Positions 49,801-58,512 of a DNA stretch of 64,000 bases are shown piece after piece; the first letter of the stretch is position 1; each line of letters starts with the position of its first letter. Position numbers and translations under genes: made by a program. The notes beneath the pieces were generated by a model. It was given only the letters and a program-made list of their open reading frames with translations. It was not told the DNA's origin and did not search any database. This stretch comes from Quadrisphaera sp. INWT6 (GTDB taxonomy: Bacteria > Actinomycetota > Actinomycetes > Actinomycetales > Quadrisphaeraceae): positions 62,001 through 126,000 of the forward strand of contig NZ_VUOH01000004.1 of NCBI RefSeq assembly GCF_015390235.1. The letters run 5' to 3'.

Positions 49801-50028
49801 GAGTCACCGACGGGGCGGCGGTACGTGGAGCACGAGGCGACTGGATCTCACGTCGTGCTGTTCACGCGCGAGGCGCCGAAGGGGGAGATGGGGACGCCGC
49901 CGTTCATGTGCCTCGGGCCGGCGGCGTATGTCGAGCACCGCGGGGAGCGGCCGATGGCGATCACGTGGAAGCTGCAGCGCGCCATGCCGGCCGACGTCGT
50001 CCAGACGGCTTCAGCCGCGAGCGCCTGA
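46897..50028 (+). CDS. PLD-nuclease/SF2-helicase/DUF3427 protein
   Basis: A 1043-residue multidomain protein. Near residues 200-240 is a phospholipase-D-like nuclease motif (KLHAKAWLF, GSSNLSKSAL). The SF2 helicase core follows: ATGTGKTVVAALDF (motif I), VVVVDEFHHADAS (motif II, DEFHH), LGLTATPERGDGKDV (motif III) and LQQLGRGLRRAPNK (motif VI). The C-terminal third is DUF3427-like (YRDYALSPRLFHWESQNATS). Known for this domain order: stand-alone helicase-nucleases of unclear role, often near defence genes. The GTG at 46897 is used; an in-frame GTG at 46912 is an alternative. It is divergent from the DUF2075 gene with 164 bases between. Confidence 0.9.
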   Translation: MKLRSVTAATPPGAYEALLTQRLAHALEASDLVAEHGVVPDAAAPDVLARHVALAVQRALVATKPEQRAAVVNRVLDLVGAPADDHVSQIEQLLALRLTGLGEGWPRQRPVTPLSDVALLTNSHGEPNLGAELRAEMASADHVDLLCAFVRWHGIRVLEDSLTELAERGRPLRVITTTYCGATERKALDALVRRYGAQVKVRYETQSTKLHAKAWLFRRGSGFDTGYVGSSNLSKSALVDGLEWNVRIASVATPTLVRKFEATFDTYWNDAAFLDYDPDRDAELLDRALAEQGGGPRTTLVVPVSGLDVQARPHQVEILEALDLERTVHDRHRNLVVAATGTGKTVVAALDFRRIREQWALERRGEPRLLFVAHRKEILEQSLRTYREVLKDGAFGELHVGEHRATAWRHVFASIQSLGATQLEALAPERFDVVVVDEFHHADASSYRRLMDHLQPVELLGLTATPERGDGKDVREFFDGRTAFELRLWTALEADLLCPFHYFGVHDGTDLTRVAYERGAYDVNALSDAYTGNDARTRIVLRTLRDRVTDVDSMRALGFCVSVAHAQYMARRFSADGIPALAVHGGTPAHEREQAFRALKDGVVRCLFAVDLFNEGLDVPDVDTLLLLRPTQSSTVFLQQLGRGLRRAPNKAVLTVLDFIGQHRAEYRFDVRYRALTGTTRSQLESQLEQGFPYLPPGSQLVLDAVSQQIVLSNVRTSLLMAKKDLLADVRSYVSGGEAPTLQEYLEGSGREVADVYRDRGTYGGWTALLRAAGVETPTGGPGEAALLKRVATLVHVDDAERASAYARLVAPGATPYEALSDRERRLARMLFFTLWPNRGGFAFYEAGFEHLRQHPAVVAEVQQLMAGAVERARHVPKPLSAALAHLPVLSHATYRRDELLAGFDYANETRSTAGHVSGVAWCEPTAVDALLINLRKDERAFTPTTMYRDYALSPRLFHWESQNATSPESPTGRRYVEHEATGSHVVLFTREAPKGEMGTPPFMCLGPAAYVEHRGERPMAITWKLQRAMPADVVQTASAASA

Positions 50029-50080
50029 TGACGGATCTCGGCGGCCTGCCGCTACGTCGCCGTGGACAGCTGAAGGCCTC

Positions 50081-50673
50081 ATGAAGACCGGTCCGCTCTT
50101 GCCGGGCGAGCACATCTTGTATCGCGGAGCCGCTAACGCGATCATCGACCCTGCTGACTACAAGCTGCCCGACTTCCCCATCATGAGCACCTGGTCGCCT
50201 TGCTCATGGGCACTATCAAGGAGTCGGTCGGAGGCAAGCTGTACGTGACGACGTGTCGCGTCATCTTCTCTTCGCACCGCTTCAACAGGGTCACGGGGCG
50301 CATCTCGATTCCTCTGAGTGCGGTCGACCGGTCCACAGCGTTTCGAGAAGGACTGACCTTCGGAGTGCGCGTCGACACCCCTGTTGCGACGGCGAGATAC
50401 GTCTCCTGGTCTGCGCGCTCCTTCACGCGAGCACTGTCTGACGCCAAGCGCGAGGCCGCCCTCGACCCTCAACGAGCTCTCCACCACGAGGAGGAGCTCC
50501 AGCGGCTGCTGAGTGGCCTCTCAGCTGTGCGGGGAGCTCTTCCCCTGAGCGTCCTGTTGAGCCTCGGCGAAGCGGCGATGGAGCCGCCGGGTGTGCTGGA
50601 ACTAGCGAGCGTGTTGTACGTCGAGTGGCTGCGGACGAGGCGACGGAGCCGCGGAGTGCCGGAGGGGCCGTGA
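50081..50673 (+). pseudogene. GRAM-like domain protein, frameshifted
   Basis: Two frames join to make one protein. From ATG 50081 the product reads MKTGPLLPGEHILYRGAANA through DYKLPDFPI, then at about 50188 the sequence switches frame and continues HLVALLMGTIKESVGGKLYV, TTCRVIFSSHRFNRVTGRI to 50673. One missing base restores a continuous GRAM/PH-like membrane-binding domain (start of domain before the break, core strands after it). The first frame alone ends in a short random tail at 50248. Either a single-base deletion has inactivated it or a base was lost in sequencing. Confidence 0.7.
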
Positions 50674-51143
50674 CCTGACTTAACCCCCAGCTCTGCACGC
50701 CCGATCCCCTCGCCTCAACGCAACTGAGTCAGCCCGAGGGCCGCGGTCCTCAGTCCTGGCGCTTCGAGGTGACCCGGGGTGGGCCTCGGTGCTGCGCCTC
50801 GCAGGCGAACCGCTGCACCACCGCGAGCTCGCAGACCGCATGTCGGCCTGTCGCGGCATTTGAGACGCCTCGGGGGACGTCATCGGCAGCCGGGTGACCT
50901 GTCACCCGCGGCACCTTGACGGGACCGTGCCAGCGGCGGACGCTCCCTGAGCGGTCAGGCCGAGGCGGCGAAGAAGACGCTCCAGGGGCTGGTCCGCGCT
51001 TCCACTCCTCCCCGTCGTCCCGGTCACCGCGCCGGTCATGGCGGAGAGCCCGTGCGCGCTCGCGCACGTCCACTGGGAGCTGCTCGGGCGCACGGGGGGA
51101 TCTCGAGCAGCGCGCAGCGCCCTCGTCAGAGATCGAGGACCCC
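50674..51143. other. Intergenic region with one dyad
   Basis: No gene is convincing on either strand in 470 bases. The one feature is an 18-bp palindrome CGGGTGAC-CT-GTCACCCG at 50891-50908, about 235 bases before the lipoprotein-like gene, perhaps an operator or small hairpin. A TTGACG at 50916 could be a -35 but has no good -10. Confidence 0.5.
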
Positions 51144-51965
51144 ATGTCGCAGCCCACCCAGAGCTACCCGCCGCCGTACGCCGGTGGCCCGCCGCCGCCC
51201 GCGGGGCAGAACAAGGGCGTCCTGCCCCTGGTCCTCGGGATCGCGGGCTTCGTCATCGGGTGGGTGCCGGTGGTCGGGCTCGTCGTCGGCGGCCTGGCCG
51301 TCTGGCTCGGGCTGCGGGCCCGCGGCCTCGTCGCCCGCGGACAGGGGGTGGGTGGCGGCGCCGCGATCGCCGGCGTCGTCCTGGGCGCTGTGGCGGCGCT
51401 GACGTCGCTGGTCGTCACCATCGCGCTCATCGCCGGGGCGGCGGGAGGCAGCAGCGACACCGCCTCCAGCGCACGGCCGGTGTCGACCGCCGTCGAGGCG
51501 CCGTCGCAGACCCCGTCGGCCGAGCCGGTCGAGGAGACCGTCGACCCGGCGGTCGCCGAGGCGCAGCGCCAGAAGGAGGAGGCCGACGCGGCCGCCAAGG
51601 CCGAGGCCGACCGCGTGAAGGCCGAGCAGGACGCCGCGGCGGCGGAGGCGGCGGCTGCCGCTGAGGCGGCCAGGGGCACCGTCTCCCAGCAGAACGCGCG
51701 CCGGAAGGCCGAGAGCTACCTCGAGTACACGGCGTTCTCGCGGTCCGGTCTCATCGACCAGCTCGAGTTCGAGGGCTTCTCGACCGACGACGCGACGTGG
51801 GCCGTCGACGGGCTCGCGATCGACTACAACGCCCAGGCCGCGAAGAAGGCGGAGAGCTACCTCGAGTACACGGGCTTCTCCCGATCGGGTCTGATCGACC
51901 AGCTGCAGTTCGAGGGCTACACGCGCGAGCAGGCCGAGTTCGGCGTCAGCCAGGTCGGTCTCTGA
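51144..51965 (+). CDS. Ltp-family surface protein
   Basis: A 273-residue protein. A Pro/Gly-rich start is followed by two hydrophobic helices (GVLPLVLGIAGFVIGWVPVV and a second around residues 70-95), an acidic and Ala/Lys-rich coiled segment (EAQRQKEEADAAAKAEADRV) and two tandem Ltp repeats with KAESYLEYTAFSRSGLIDQL and KAESYLEYTGFSRSGLIDQL. The second repeat is a near duplicate. The Ltp family includes a phage lipoprotein known to block superinfection, and Ltp repeats are common on actinobacterial surfaces. There is no lipobox here, only membrane helices. Start ATG 51144. Confidence 0.85.
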   Translation: MSQPTQSYPPPYAGGPPPPAGQNKGVLPLVLGIAGFVIGWVPVVGLVVGGLAVWLGLRARGLVARGQGVGGGAAIAGVVLGAVAALTSLVVTIALIAGAAGGSSDTASSARPVSTAVEAPSQTPSAEPVEETVDPAVAEAQRQKEEADAAAKAEADRVKAEQDAAAAEAAAAAEAARGTVSQQNARRKAESYLEYTAFSRSGLIDQLEFEGFSTDDATWAVDGLAIDYNAQAAKKAESYLEYTGFSRSGLIDQLQFEGYTREQAEFGVSQVGL

Positions 51966-52052
51966 GCGTCCCGCCGGCTGACGGGCGCCTCACCGGCCGC
52001 TGCTGCGGTCCGGTGGGGCGCCCGTCCGTACGGGTGGTGGCCCCAACAGACA

Positions 52053-53071
52053 CTAGGGCGTGTCTGACGGATCTCGCCGAGTGAGGTCCCGCAGCCAGAT
52101 CCGCAGCGCCGCCACCGCCACCGTCCCGGCGAAGATGTACCCCCGCTTGTCGGTACGCATCGCGAACGCCCGGTTGTCCTTGAGCTTGGCGAACGTCCGC
52201 TCCACGACGTTGCGGCCCTTGTAGGCCTCCGCGTCGAAGGCGTACGGACGACCCCCGCGCGACCCGCGCTTGCGCCGGTGACCGGCCTGGTCATCTGGCA
52301 CCGGGATCGTCGCGGTGATGTGACGACGGCGCAGGTCAGCGCGCACTGGACGACTGGAGTAGGCCTTGTCACCCATCACCCGGTCCGGTCGGGTGCGCGG
52401 GCGCCCGCACCCGCTTCGAGGGATGCGAAGCCGGCCCATCAGGACCGGGTAGGCCAACGTGTCCCCGCGCTGGCCGGGGCTGACCGCGCACACCAGGGGA
52501 CGGCAGCGGGCGTCGGCGAGCAGGTGCACCTTGCTGCTCAGGCCACCGCGGGACCGCCCCAGGCCCTCTCGCTCACGGCTGGCCTGGCGCCTGGCGGCTT
52601 CCGGGTCGAGGTGTCCGGTGTTGACCCCCCGAACGCCCCCGTTCCCGGGGGCTGGGTGGGACCTGCGCGGCCAGGCGCTCGGGCGGCACGTCGCGTGGTG
52701 GTTCACCTCTGGCGCCGGCGGCGTCGTGGTGAGCGCGCATGATCGAGGAGTCGATGGACACCACCCACTCACCCTCCTGCGCAGTGAGGTCCAGGTCGCA
52801 CTCGGTGCGCAGCGCGTCCAGGACCTTCTCCCATGTGCCGTCAGCTGACCAGCGTCGATGGCGGTCGTAGACGGAGTCGACAACGCTGCCAGGGACCGTA
52901 GGCCGCCGGTAGGTCTCGCCATGGTGAGCCGGTGCGGACCCGCCAGATGACCCCGTCGATGACGGGCCGGTGGTCGGCCCAGCGGCCGCCGCGGCGTGGG
53001 GTGCGGTCGGGTAGCAGCGGTTCGAGCAGGTGCCACTGGGCGTCGGGGAGGTCGTGGCGGTCAGCTGCCAT
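52053..53071 (-). pseudogene. IS5-type transposase, frame broken twice
   Basis: The reading begins at ATG 53071 (ADRHDLPDAQWHLLEPLLP, GSPWRDLPAAYGPWQ), shifts frame near 52890 to VYDRHRRWSADGTWEKVLDA through VVSIDSSIMRAHHDAAGA, and shifts again near 52640-52660, inside C/G runs, to GLGRSRGGLSSKVHLL, KAYSSRPVRADL and YKGRNVVERTFAKLKDNRAF. The DDE residues lie in the last two parts. IS427-group elements may have two overlapping frames joined by programmed frameshifting, but the second break is not at a usual place. The stop codon TAG uses the flanking CTAG at the element's edge. Confidence 0.75.
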
Positions 53072-53116
53072 GTGGGGGTAGTACCCCGAACGCAGCGTGA
53101 TCGCTCAGACACGCCC
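52056..53116. mobile_element. IS5-family (IS427-like) insertion sequence
   Basis: Terminal inverted repeats: left GGGCGTGTCTGACGGATCTC and right its complement with a few differences (GGGCGTGTCTGAGCGATCAC read inward). The element is about 1.06 kb and flanked on both sides by CTAG; because CTAG is palindromic and adjoins the repeats, the target duplication could be TA, CTA or CTAG. The transposase lies on the minus strand and is frameshifted. It sits between the Ltp gene and the NERD gene, in a region rich in broken genes. Confidence 0.9.
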
Positions 53117-53122
53117 TAGTTG

Positions 53123-53139
53123 CCCTAGGTGATCACTGT
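53123..53139. promoter_or_regulatory. Shared upstream motif, copy at NERD gene
   Basis: CCCTAGGTGATCACTGT combines the strings found at 8624 (CCCTAGGTGATC) and 9722 (GGTGATCACTGT). It lies only 13 bases before the NERD start and seven bases from the insertion-sequence end, so the insertion may have cut the native promoter just upstream. Confidence 0.35.
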
Positions 53140-53151
53140 CACGGTGAGTGC

Positions 53152-54029
53152 ATGCATGACACCACGGGGGTCACTCACAGTCCGCAGGGCGGCGACCGCG
53201 TCGCCGGTGCGGGCGCCGCGCAGCGGGTCGACGTCCTGGAGCGGCGGCTGGCGCAGAAGCGCGAGGAGCTCGCCGGCCTCCAGCACCAGATCTTCGGGCT
53301 GGAGCAGAACCTCCACCGCTGGCGCACGGGCCTGACGGGGAGCGCCTGGTCGGTGCTCTCCTCGACGGACTGGGCGACGCCGGATGGGTCGCGCTGCACG
53401 ACCTCCACTGGCCCGGTCGCAAGAGGGCGAACCTCGACCACGTCCTCGTCGGGCCCGGTGGCGTCGTGGTCGTCGACACCAAGAACTGGTCCGCGCCCGT
53501 GGCCGTGCGGCTCGACGGGGTGCTGCAGGTGAGCGGCACGCCACGCTCGTCCGCCAGCCGCGACGCGGCGATGATGACCGCAGCCGTCGCGGCCGTGCTC
53601 CCGCCCCAGCACCGGACCACCGTGGCGGGTGTCCTCTGCTTCACCGGTCAGCAGCTGGTCCCCGCGACGACGCGCGAGGGCGTCGTCGTCCTGGGTGACG
53701 CGAGCCTGACCGACTGGCTCCGCGGCCTCCAGCCGTGGCTCGCTGACGACGAGGTGCGCGACATCGCCGACCACCTGCGCCGTGAGCTCGGCGGGGCGGA
53801 GTCGCCGGAGCTCCTCACGACGGCCGCCGCGTCGCCGCGGGCGAAGGCACCCCGTGCCGGGCAGCGTCCTGGACGGCGCCCAGCGCGCACACGCCCCAAG
53901 GGGCGGCGAGCTGCGCCGAAGCCGGCGTCGAAGGCGCCGCGCCGTCTCGTGCTGCTGGCCGGCGCTGTCGCGGCGCTGGTCGGTGCGTCGTCGTGGATGA
54001 ACGCCGTCGGACCTCTCGTCGCCCCCTGA
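53152..54029 (+). pseudogene. NERD-domain protein, frameshifted
   Basis: The first frame (ATG 53152) has a coiled region LERRLAQKREELAGLQHQIF and ends the conserved block at RWRTGLTG. Restoring one G in the G-run at 53337-53340 joins it to ERLVGALLDGLGDAGWVALH, RKRANLDHVLVGPGGVVVVD and TKNWSAPVAVRLDG, the nuclease-related (NERD) core. The C-terminal part has a basic Pro/Ala/Lys stretch and one transmembrane helix (LVLLAGAVAALVGASSW). NERD proteins are thought to be nucleases acting on DNA, often in defence or plasmid contexts. The break is a single-base deletion, or a homopolymer sequencing error. Confidence 0.75.
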
Positions 54030-54055
54030 CCGCGCTCGCGGGGCACCATGGAGCG

Positions 54056-54256
54056 ATGGCTGCGCCGCTCACCTGCCCGGGGTGCGGCCGCCGGGAGGGC
54101 GTCAGGCTCGTCATGGGGCACCCTCCGCCGTCGTCCCGGCGCGACCGCGCCCGCCGCGAGCGCGCTCGCCGTGAGGACGCACCGCGAGCCGTGACCGACG
54201 CCGCGTGCCGCGCCTGCGGAGCCCGGTGGGCGAGCGGTGCCCTGCCGTCACGGTGA
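54056..54256 (+). CDS. Small zinc-ribbon-like protein
   Basis: A 66-residue protein with two cysteine pairs, CPGCGRREGV and CRACGARW, around a basic, Arg-rich central stretch (SRRDRARRERARRED). This fits a small zinc-binding or nucleic-acid-binding protein. The ATG at 54056 starts at AAPLTCPGC; no strong ribosome site is seen (GGAG two bases away), so translation is uncertain. Function unknown. Confidence 0.45.
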   Translation: MAAPLTCPGCGRREGVRLVMGHPPPSSRRDRARRERARREDAPRAVTDAACRACGARWASGALPSR

Positions 54257-54313
54257 CGCACGAGCACCGGCAACAGCGCTGACACGCCGGTGCTGACCTG
54301 CCAGGCTGGCGGC

Positions 54314-54882
54314 GTGGTCGACGCCGTCCCCGAGCCGGAGCTGGGTGCAGCGCTGGTCGCGCTCGAGCTCGTCGACCCGCGCGTCAGGCCGGTGTGGGCG
54401 GCGCACTGGGTCGCCGGCGGGCTGGGTGGTGCGTGCACGGACGAGCTTGCCGGCCTGCGCGGTGACGAGCCCGAGGTGAGCGACCTGTGGCCCGAGGTCC
54501 TGGCCGAGCTCGGAGCCGCGCACGTCGTCGCCAGGCCCCGCCGCTCCGCTGCCGCGTGGTGCGCGCAGCAGGTGGTGGCCGGGCGGCGCGACGCGCGCTG
54601 GCTGGTCCGGGTGCTCTGGCCGGACGACGGCTGGGGTGGCGGAGATGGTGACGTCGAGGCAGATGACGTCGTCCACGTCCTCGACGACCTGGTCGCGAGC
54701 ATCCCCTGGCGGCTGAGCACCCACCCCGCTGGCGTCGTGCTCGCCAGCGCGCCGACGAGCAGTCGCGCGAGTGGCAGCGCCAGCTCGACGCCGCGGTGAC
54801 CGCCATGGCTGCGGGTGGCGTCCCGGCGGCCGCGGCCGTCCTGGAGGACGACGGCGCGGGGGGCCGCTCGCTCGGGCGATGA
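54314..54882 (+). pseudogene. Hypothetical protein gene, frameshifted
   Basis: The first frame (VVDAVPEPELGAALVALELV, then WAAHWVAGGLGGACTDELAG and RRDARWLVRVLWPDDGW) is coherent up to about 54745. After a single missing base at about 54748 a second frame is coherent: RADEQSREWQRQLDAAVTAM, AAGGVPAAAAVLEDDG, ending in GRSLGR at 54882. In the original frame the tail is low-complexity Ser/Ala. No family recognised. Two adjacent tracts of protein-like sequence in different frames indicate a frameshift rather than a short intact gene. Confidence 0.55.
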
Positions 54883-54936
54883 CGGCGGTCGCCGGCGTGC
54901 GACCGCGTTGTCGGTGGTGGGTGCTTCGATCTGTAC

Positions 54937-57514
54937 ATGCGTTCGAGCCCGGGTTCCGTCGTCGAGGAGCGCCTCGCTGCGCTCATCGACGAGTGGTGCG
55001 CGGACCACCTCGACGCGGTCGAGCTGGAGGACGGCGGCCCGGTGCTCGACGGAGCCGCTGCGCTGGGCGTCGTGCCACATCGGGATCTGCCGCCCGAGGC
55101 GTGCCTGGAGGGCGTCACCGACGAGGTGGCGCTCGCGTGGGCGGCGCTGGTGCCCGGGGTCGACCTCGTCCGTGCTGTCAGCGACCTCTGGCGCGAGATC
55201 CGGCGCGACGTCGAGGCGGCGTGCCGTCCTGTCGTCGACGACGCTGACGGGCCTGTCGCCGACAGCGGACCGCCGCTCATCGACTCGCCCCTCGGGCTCA
55301 TCTCCGACGCGGAGCTCCTCGAGGCCGTTGCCGCGTGCGAGCGGCAGCTCTCCGCCCTGACCGCTCAGCGCGATGCGCTCGCGGGGGTCTTCGCCAGGCG
55401 CCGTCAGGCCGAGGCCGAGCAGGACGTCGCCGACGCCCGTGCTGCCACCGCCGCTGACGGCAAGGGGCGGCCGTGGGCCACGCGGGTCCGGTCCACCGGA
55501 CCCTCGGAGCTCGCCGCGCGGCTCGGCATCGGGAGTGCTGCGGCTGACGCGCTGGTCGAGCGGGGGCTCGCCGCCGTCGGAGCCCAGCGCGAGGTCGCGG
55601 CGGCGATGGCAGCGGGGAGCGCTGCCGGCCGGGGCGGGGACGTGGCTGCTCGAGGAGTTGACCGCTGTGCGCGGCACCGCCTACCTGGGGGCGTTGGAGC
55701 GTGAGGTCGCTGCGCGGGAGGCGGCGCTCGAGGTCGAGCGTGCCGAGCAGGACGCCGCCGCCATCGCCTCGGGGGCTGCTGCGCCGACGAGGGCGGAGCT
55801 GAAGGCACGCGCCATCGCCGACCGCGAGCAGGTGGAGGCGGAGGCCACGACCGCCGCTGACCAGCACGCTGACGAGGTGGTCGCCCGGGTCCGGGAGGAG
55901 CTGTTGGAGCGCGCCACCGGGTTCGCCACCTGGCCGACCGGTCCCAGCCCTGAGCCCACCTCTGAGTCCGCCTCTGAGCTCGCCGGGGGCAGCGACGGTG
56001 GTGAGGATGACGGTGAGGACCGAGACGGTGAAGACCACGACGGCGAGGACCAGAACGGCGCGGACCGAGGGGACGCCGCGCCCGATCCGGCTACCGGTCC
56101 GACGACCCGCCCCACTGCGGGCGCGGGCCTCGGCCCGACCAAGCGGGCGTGGAAGCGACGCCTGACCCGGGCGGTGCACCGCGCCGACGCGGCAGCCGCC
56201 CAGGTGCGCGCGGCCAAGGCCCGTGCGGCGTGCTCCACGCAGCGCTGGAACGAGGACGACGACCAGGCCGCCCTGCTGCTCCGCGGTCCCGTGGAGACCA
56301 TCGCGCTGATCACTCGGCGATGGACGCCCGTGCCCGCCGTCGTCAGGCGGACGCCCGTGCCGCGGAGCGCGCCGCAGCCGCCGAGGAGGGCCGTCCGTTC
56401 GACGGGGGCGCCGTGGGCACCCTCGACCAGCACCGCATCGCCGCGCTCGCCGAGTGGGCCACCGCGGCGCTGGAGATCTCGGAGACCTCGGGCGTCTCGG
56501 ACACCTGGCACCCGATCGCTCGGACGGCGGCGTCCAAGCCGAGCGTCCACCTGGTGCTGCCGTGGACCGTGCTCGCCGGTGTCAGCTCGGTCGGTGCCGA
56601 GCTCGCCGGGTACGGCCCGGTGGGTGCTGCGGCAGCGCTGCGGATCGCCGCTGATGGGCTGTGGCGGCGCGTCTTCGCCGACCCCTCCACCGGTGCGGCG
56701 GTCGGTGTCGAGGAGGGGGCGTGGAGACCGAGCACGTCGTTGGCACGGCTGGTGTCGCTGCGGTGGGCCGGCTCGACGCTGCCGGGGTCGACCCGGCCGG
56801 TGGGCCTGGGAGGACGCGGGTCGCGCGGTGAGGGGCAGCTCGACCACGTCGAGCCGTGGGGTGTCGACGAGCGGGGGCCGTCCGTGCGGCGGTCCGACCG
56901 AGGCGACCAACCTGCAGCTGCTGGCGCAGGTGGAGCACCTGCTGAAGCAGGCGGGGGAGCACGCTCGACCCGGACACGGGTGGAGCGTCGCGGTCGACAG
57001 GACCGGTCCGCCGCCGGACGACGGGTCGCCGCCGCAGCCGTCACCCGGCGACGGCGTCCGGTGGACCTCCCCGACCGGCCACACCTACCGGGTCTCACCG
57101 CAGCGACTCCTCGACACCGACCTGCACCTCGCCGACGGCAACGGCGACGGCGGGGACGGGGACGGCGGCGGGGGCTCGACGACCGTCCGCGGGCTGCCGC
57201 TGTGGGTGCACTCGCTGCTGGCTGACGTGCTGCCGGCCTGGGTCGGCTGGCCGACGGACGGACTCGGAAATACCGGTGGTCCGGGGGCCGCTCGGGCTGC
57301 TCCAGCGGCATGGCCCGTCGACTGGGCTCGGGACTGGGCTCGCGACCGGGCTCCGGACCGGGCTCGGGACTGCGCGACCGACGGCGCCGCTGACGAGCCA
57401 CCGGGTAGCGCCTGCGGAGACTCGTCCGACCGGCCACCTGACGAGCCGTTCGACGTCCCGTCCGACGGACCGACTGACGAGCCGTTCCTCTTCGACGACC
57501 TCCCGGCGGCCTGA
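54937..57514 (+). pseudogene. DUF222-HNH gene with three frameshifts and lost HNH residues
   Basis: From ATG 54937 the DUF222 region runs through AELLEAVAACERQLSALTAQ-type sequence to AMAAG near 55613, where one extra G shifts the frame; it then reads ALPAGAGTWLLEELTAVRGT and a helical acidic linker. At about 56311 a lost base precedes HSAMDARARRRQADARAAER and the WRPSTSLARLV block. A third shift between 56868 and 56895 brings in GGPTEATNLQLLAQVEHLLK. In the nuclease region the expected CRFPGC is STLPGS, and the expected LCRxHHxxKH is LAQVEHLLKQ, though LDHVEPW remains. So the gene is decayed. It is a relative of the intact gene at 12993-14585. Confidence 0.75.
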
Positions 57515-57617
57515 GGTGGGGGCACCGCTCCGCCCACAGGCACTGGCGGTCGGCGCACTGTCCACAGGTGAGCGCGAGGTCGTTCCCACACCGCACCACC
57601 GGCGGGAAGGTCGCGCC

Positions 57618-58442
57618 ATGAGCTCGCAACCCCACCGCCGCCCACGTCAGCAGCCCACTCGCCGGCCGGCCGGTCGCGTCGCTGCTGCCCGCATCCCGCA
57701 GCAGCGCACCGCCGGTGACGGTGCGTCGGTCACGAGGCTGCCCACGGCGTTCGTCGCTGACGACGCAGCGAAGCTCGTGCTCCACCGCGAGACGGAGGAC
57801 CCCGCGTTCCAGCGGGCCGTCGACGAGCTCCCGCTGGTGCGGATGGTGGGTGAGTACCTCGACTGGGTCGGTGAGGGCGTCTCGCCTCCCGCCGACGAGG
57901 ACGACCAGGAAGACCTGGTGGTCCAGCTCGAAGGTCGGTTGGGCGTCCACTTCCTGTCGAGCAGCGGTGTCGGGCGCCGGCGCGCCCAGGTGGTCCCCAT
58001 CGCCTGCGCCCAGCTGCGGCTGATCACCACGGTGGGTGAGCGGCTCGAGCTGGGCCCTGACCGTGCGGGGTGGACCGACCCGGACCCGGTGCTGAGGACC
58101 TGGCTCCGCAGCCAGGTGGCAGTAGCGGCTCTGGACTGCAGCGTCCGCCTCGTGGCCGCCGAGCACCTGCTCGGTGACGACGTGCGCCACGCGCTCGCGA
58201 CCATGGTGGTCGCCGCCGGGGAGGGACAGCCGTGCGTGCTGGGGCTTCGGAGCGCGACGCGCCCTGGCGACCTCCTGGCGGAGCACGTCGACAGGGTCGT
58301 CCACGAGCACGTCGCCGAGCTCCAGGCGCTCGGGCTGTGCTCGCCAGGTGGGTTCCTCGCTGCGGCTCCCGGGGTGGAAGCGGTCCTGCGGTCCGTCGCC
58401 GTCGGACTCCGCCACGATCCCGTCCCGGGCCCCGTCTGCTGA
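57618..58442 (+). CDS. Hypothetical protein
   Basis: A 274-residue protein with no recognised family. A disordered Pro/Gln/Arg-rich start (SSQPHRRPRQQPTRRPAGRV) is followed by a globular mixed alpha/beta part (TAFVADDAAKLVLHRETEDP, FQRAVDELPLVRMVGEYLDW, DDQEDLVVQLEGRLGVHFL) and helices near the C-terminus (HEHVAELQALGLCSPGGFLA). No signal peptide or membrane helix. The ATG at 57618 follows GGGAAGG. It is the first gene after the degraded region with an unbroken frame. Confidence 0.65.
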   Translation: MSSQPHRRPRQQPTRRPAGRVAAARIPQQRTAGDGASVTRLPTAFVADDAAKLVLHRETEDPAFQRAVDELPLVRMVGEYLDWVGEGVSPPADEDDQEDLVVQLEGRLGVHFLSSSGVGRRRAQVVPIACAQLRLITTVGERLELGPDRAGWTDPDPVLRTWLRSQVAVAALDCSVRLVAAEHLLGDDVRHALATMVVAAGEGQPCVLGLRSATRPGDLLAEHVDRVVHEHVAELQALGLCSPGGFLAAAPGVEAVLRSVAVGLRHDPVPGPVC

Positions 58443-58512
58443 GGGTCCGCCCGAGCGCCCCGCCCGGTCTCGTGTCAGGGGTGCTGACTCTCCGCCCCCT
58501 CCGCCCGCTCTG

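Noticed and set aside
50180..50200. Programmed ribosomal frameshift in the GRAM-like gene
   Set aside because: No slippery heptamer or downstream structure is obvious at the junction; a one-base deletion explains it.
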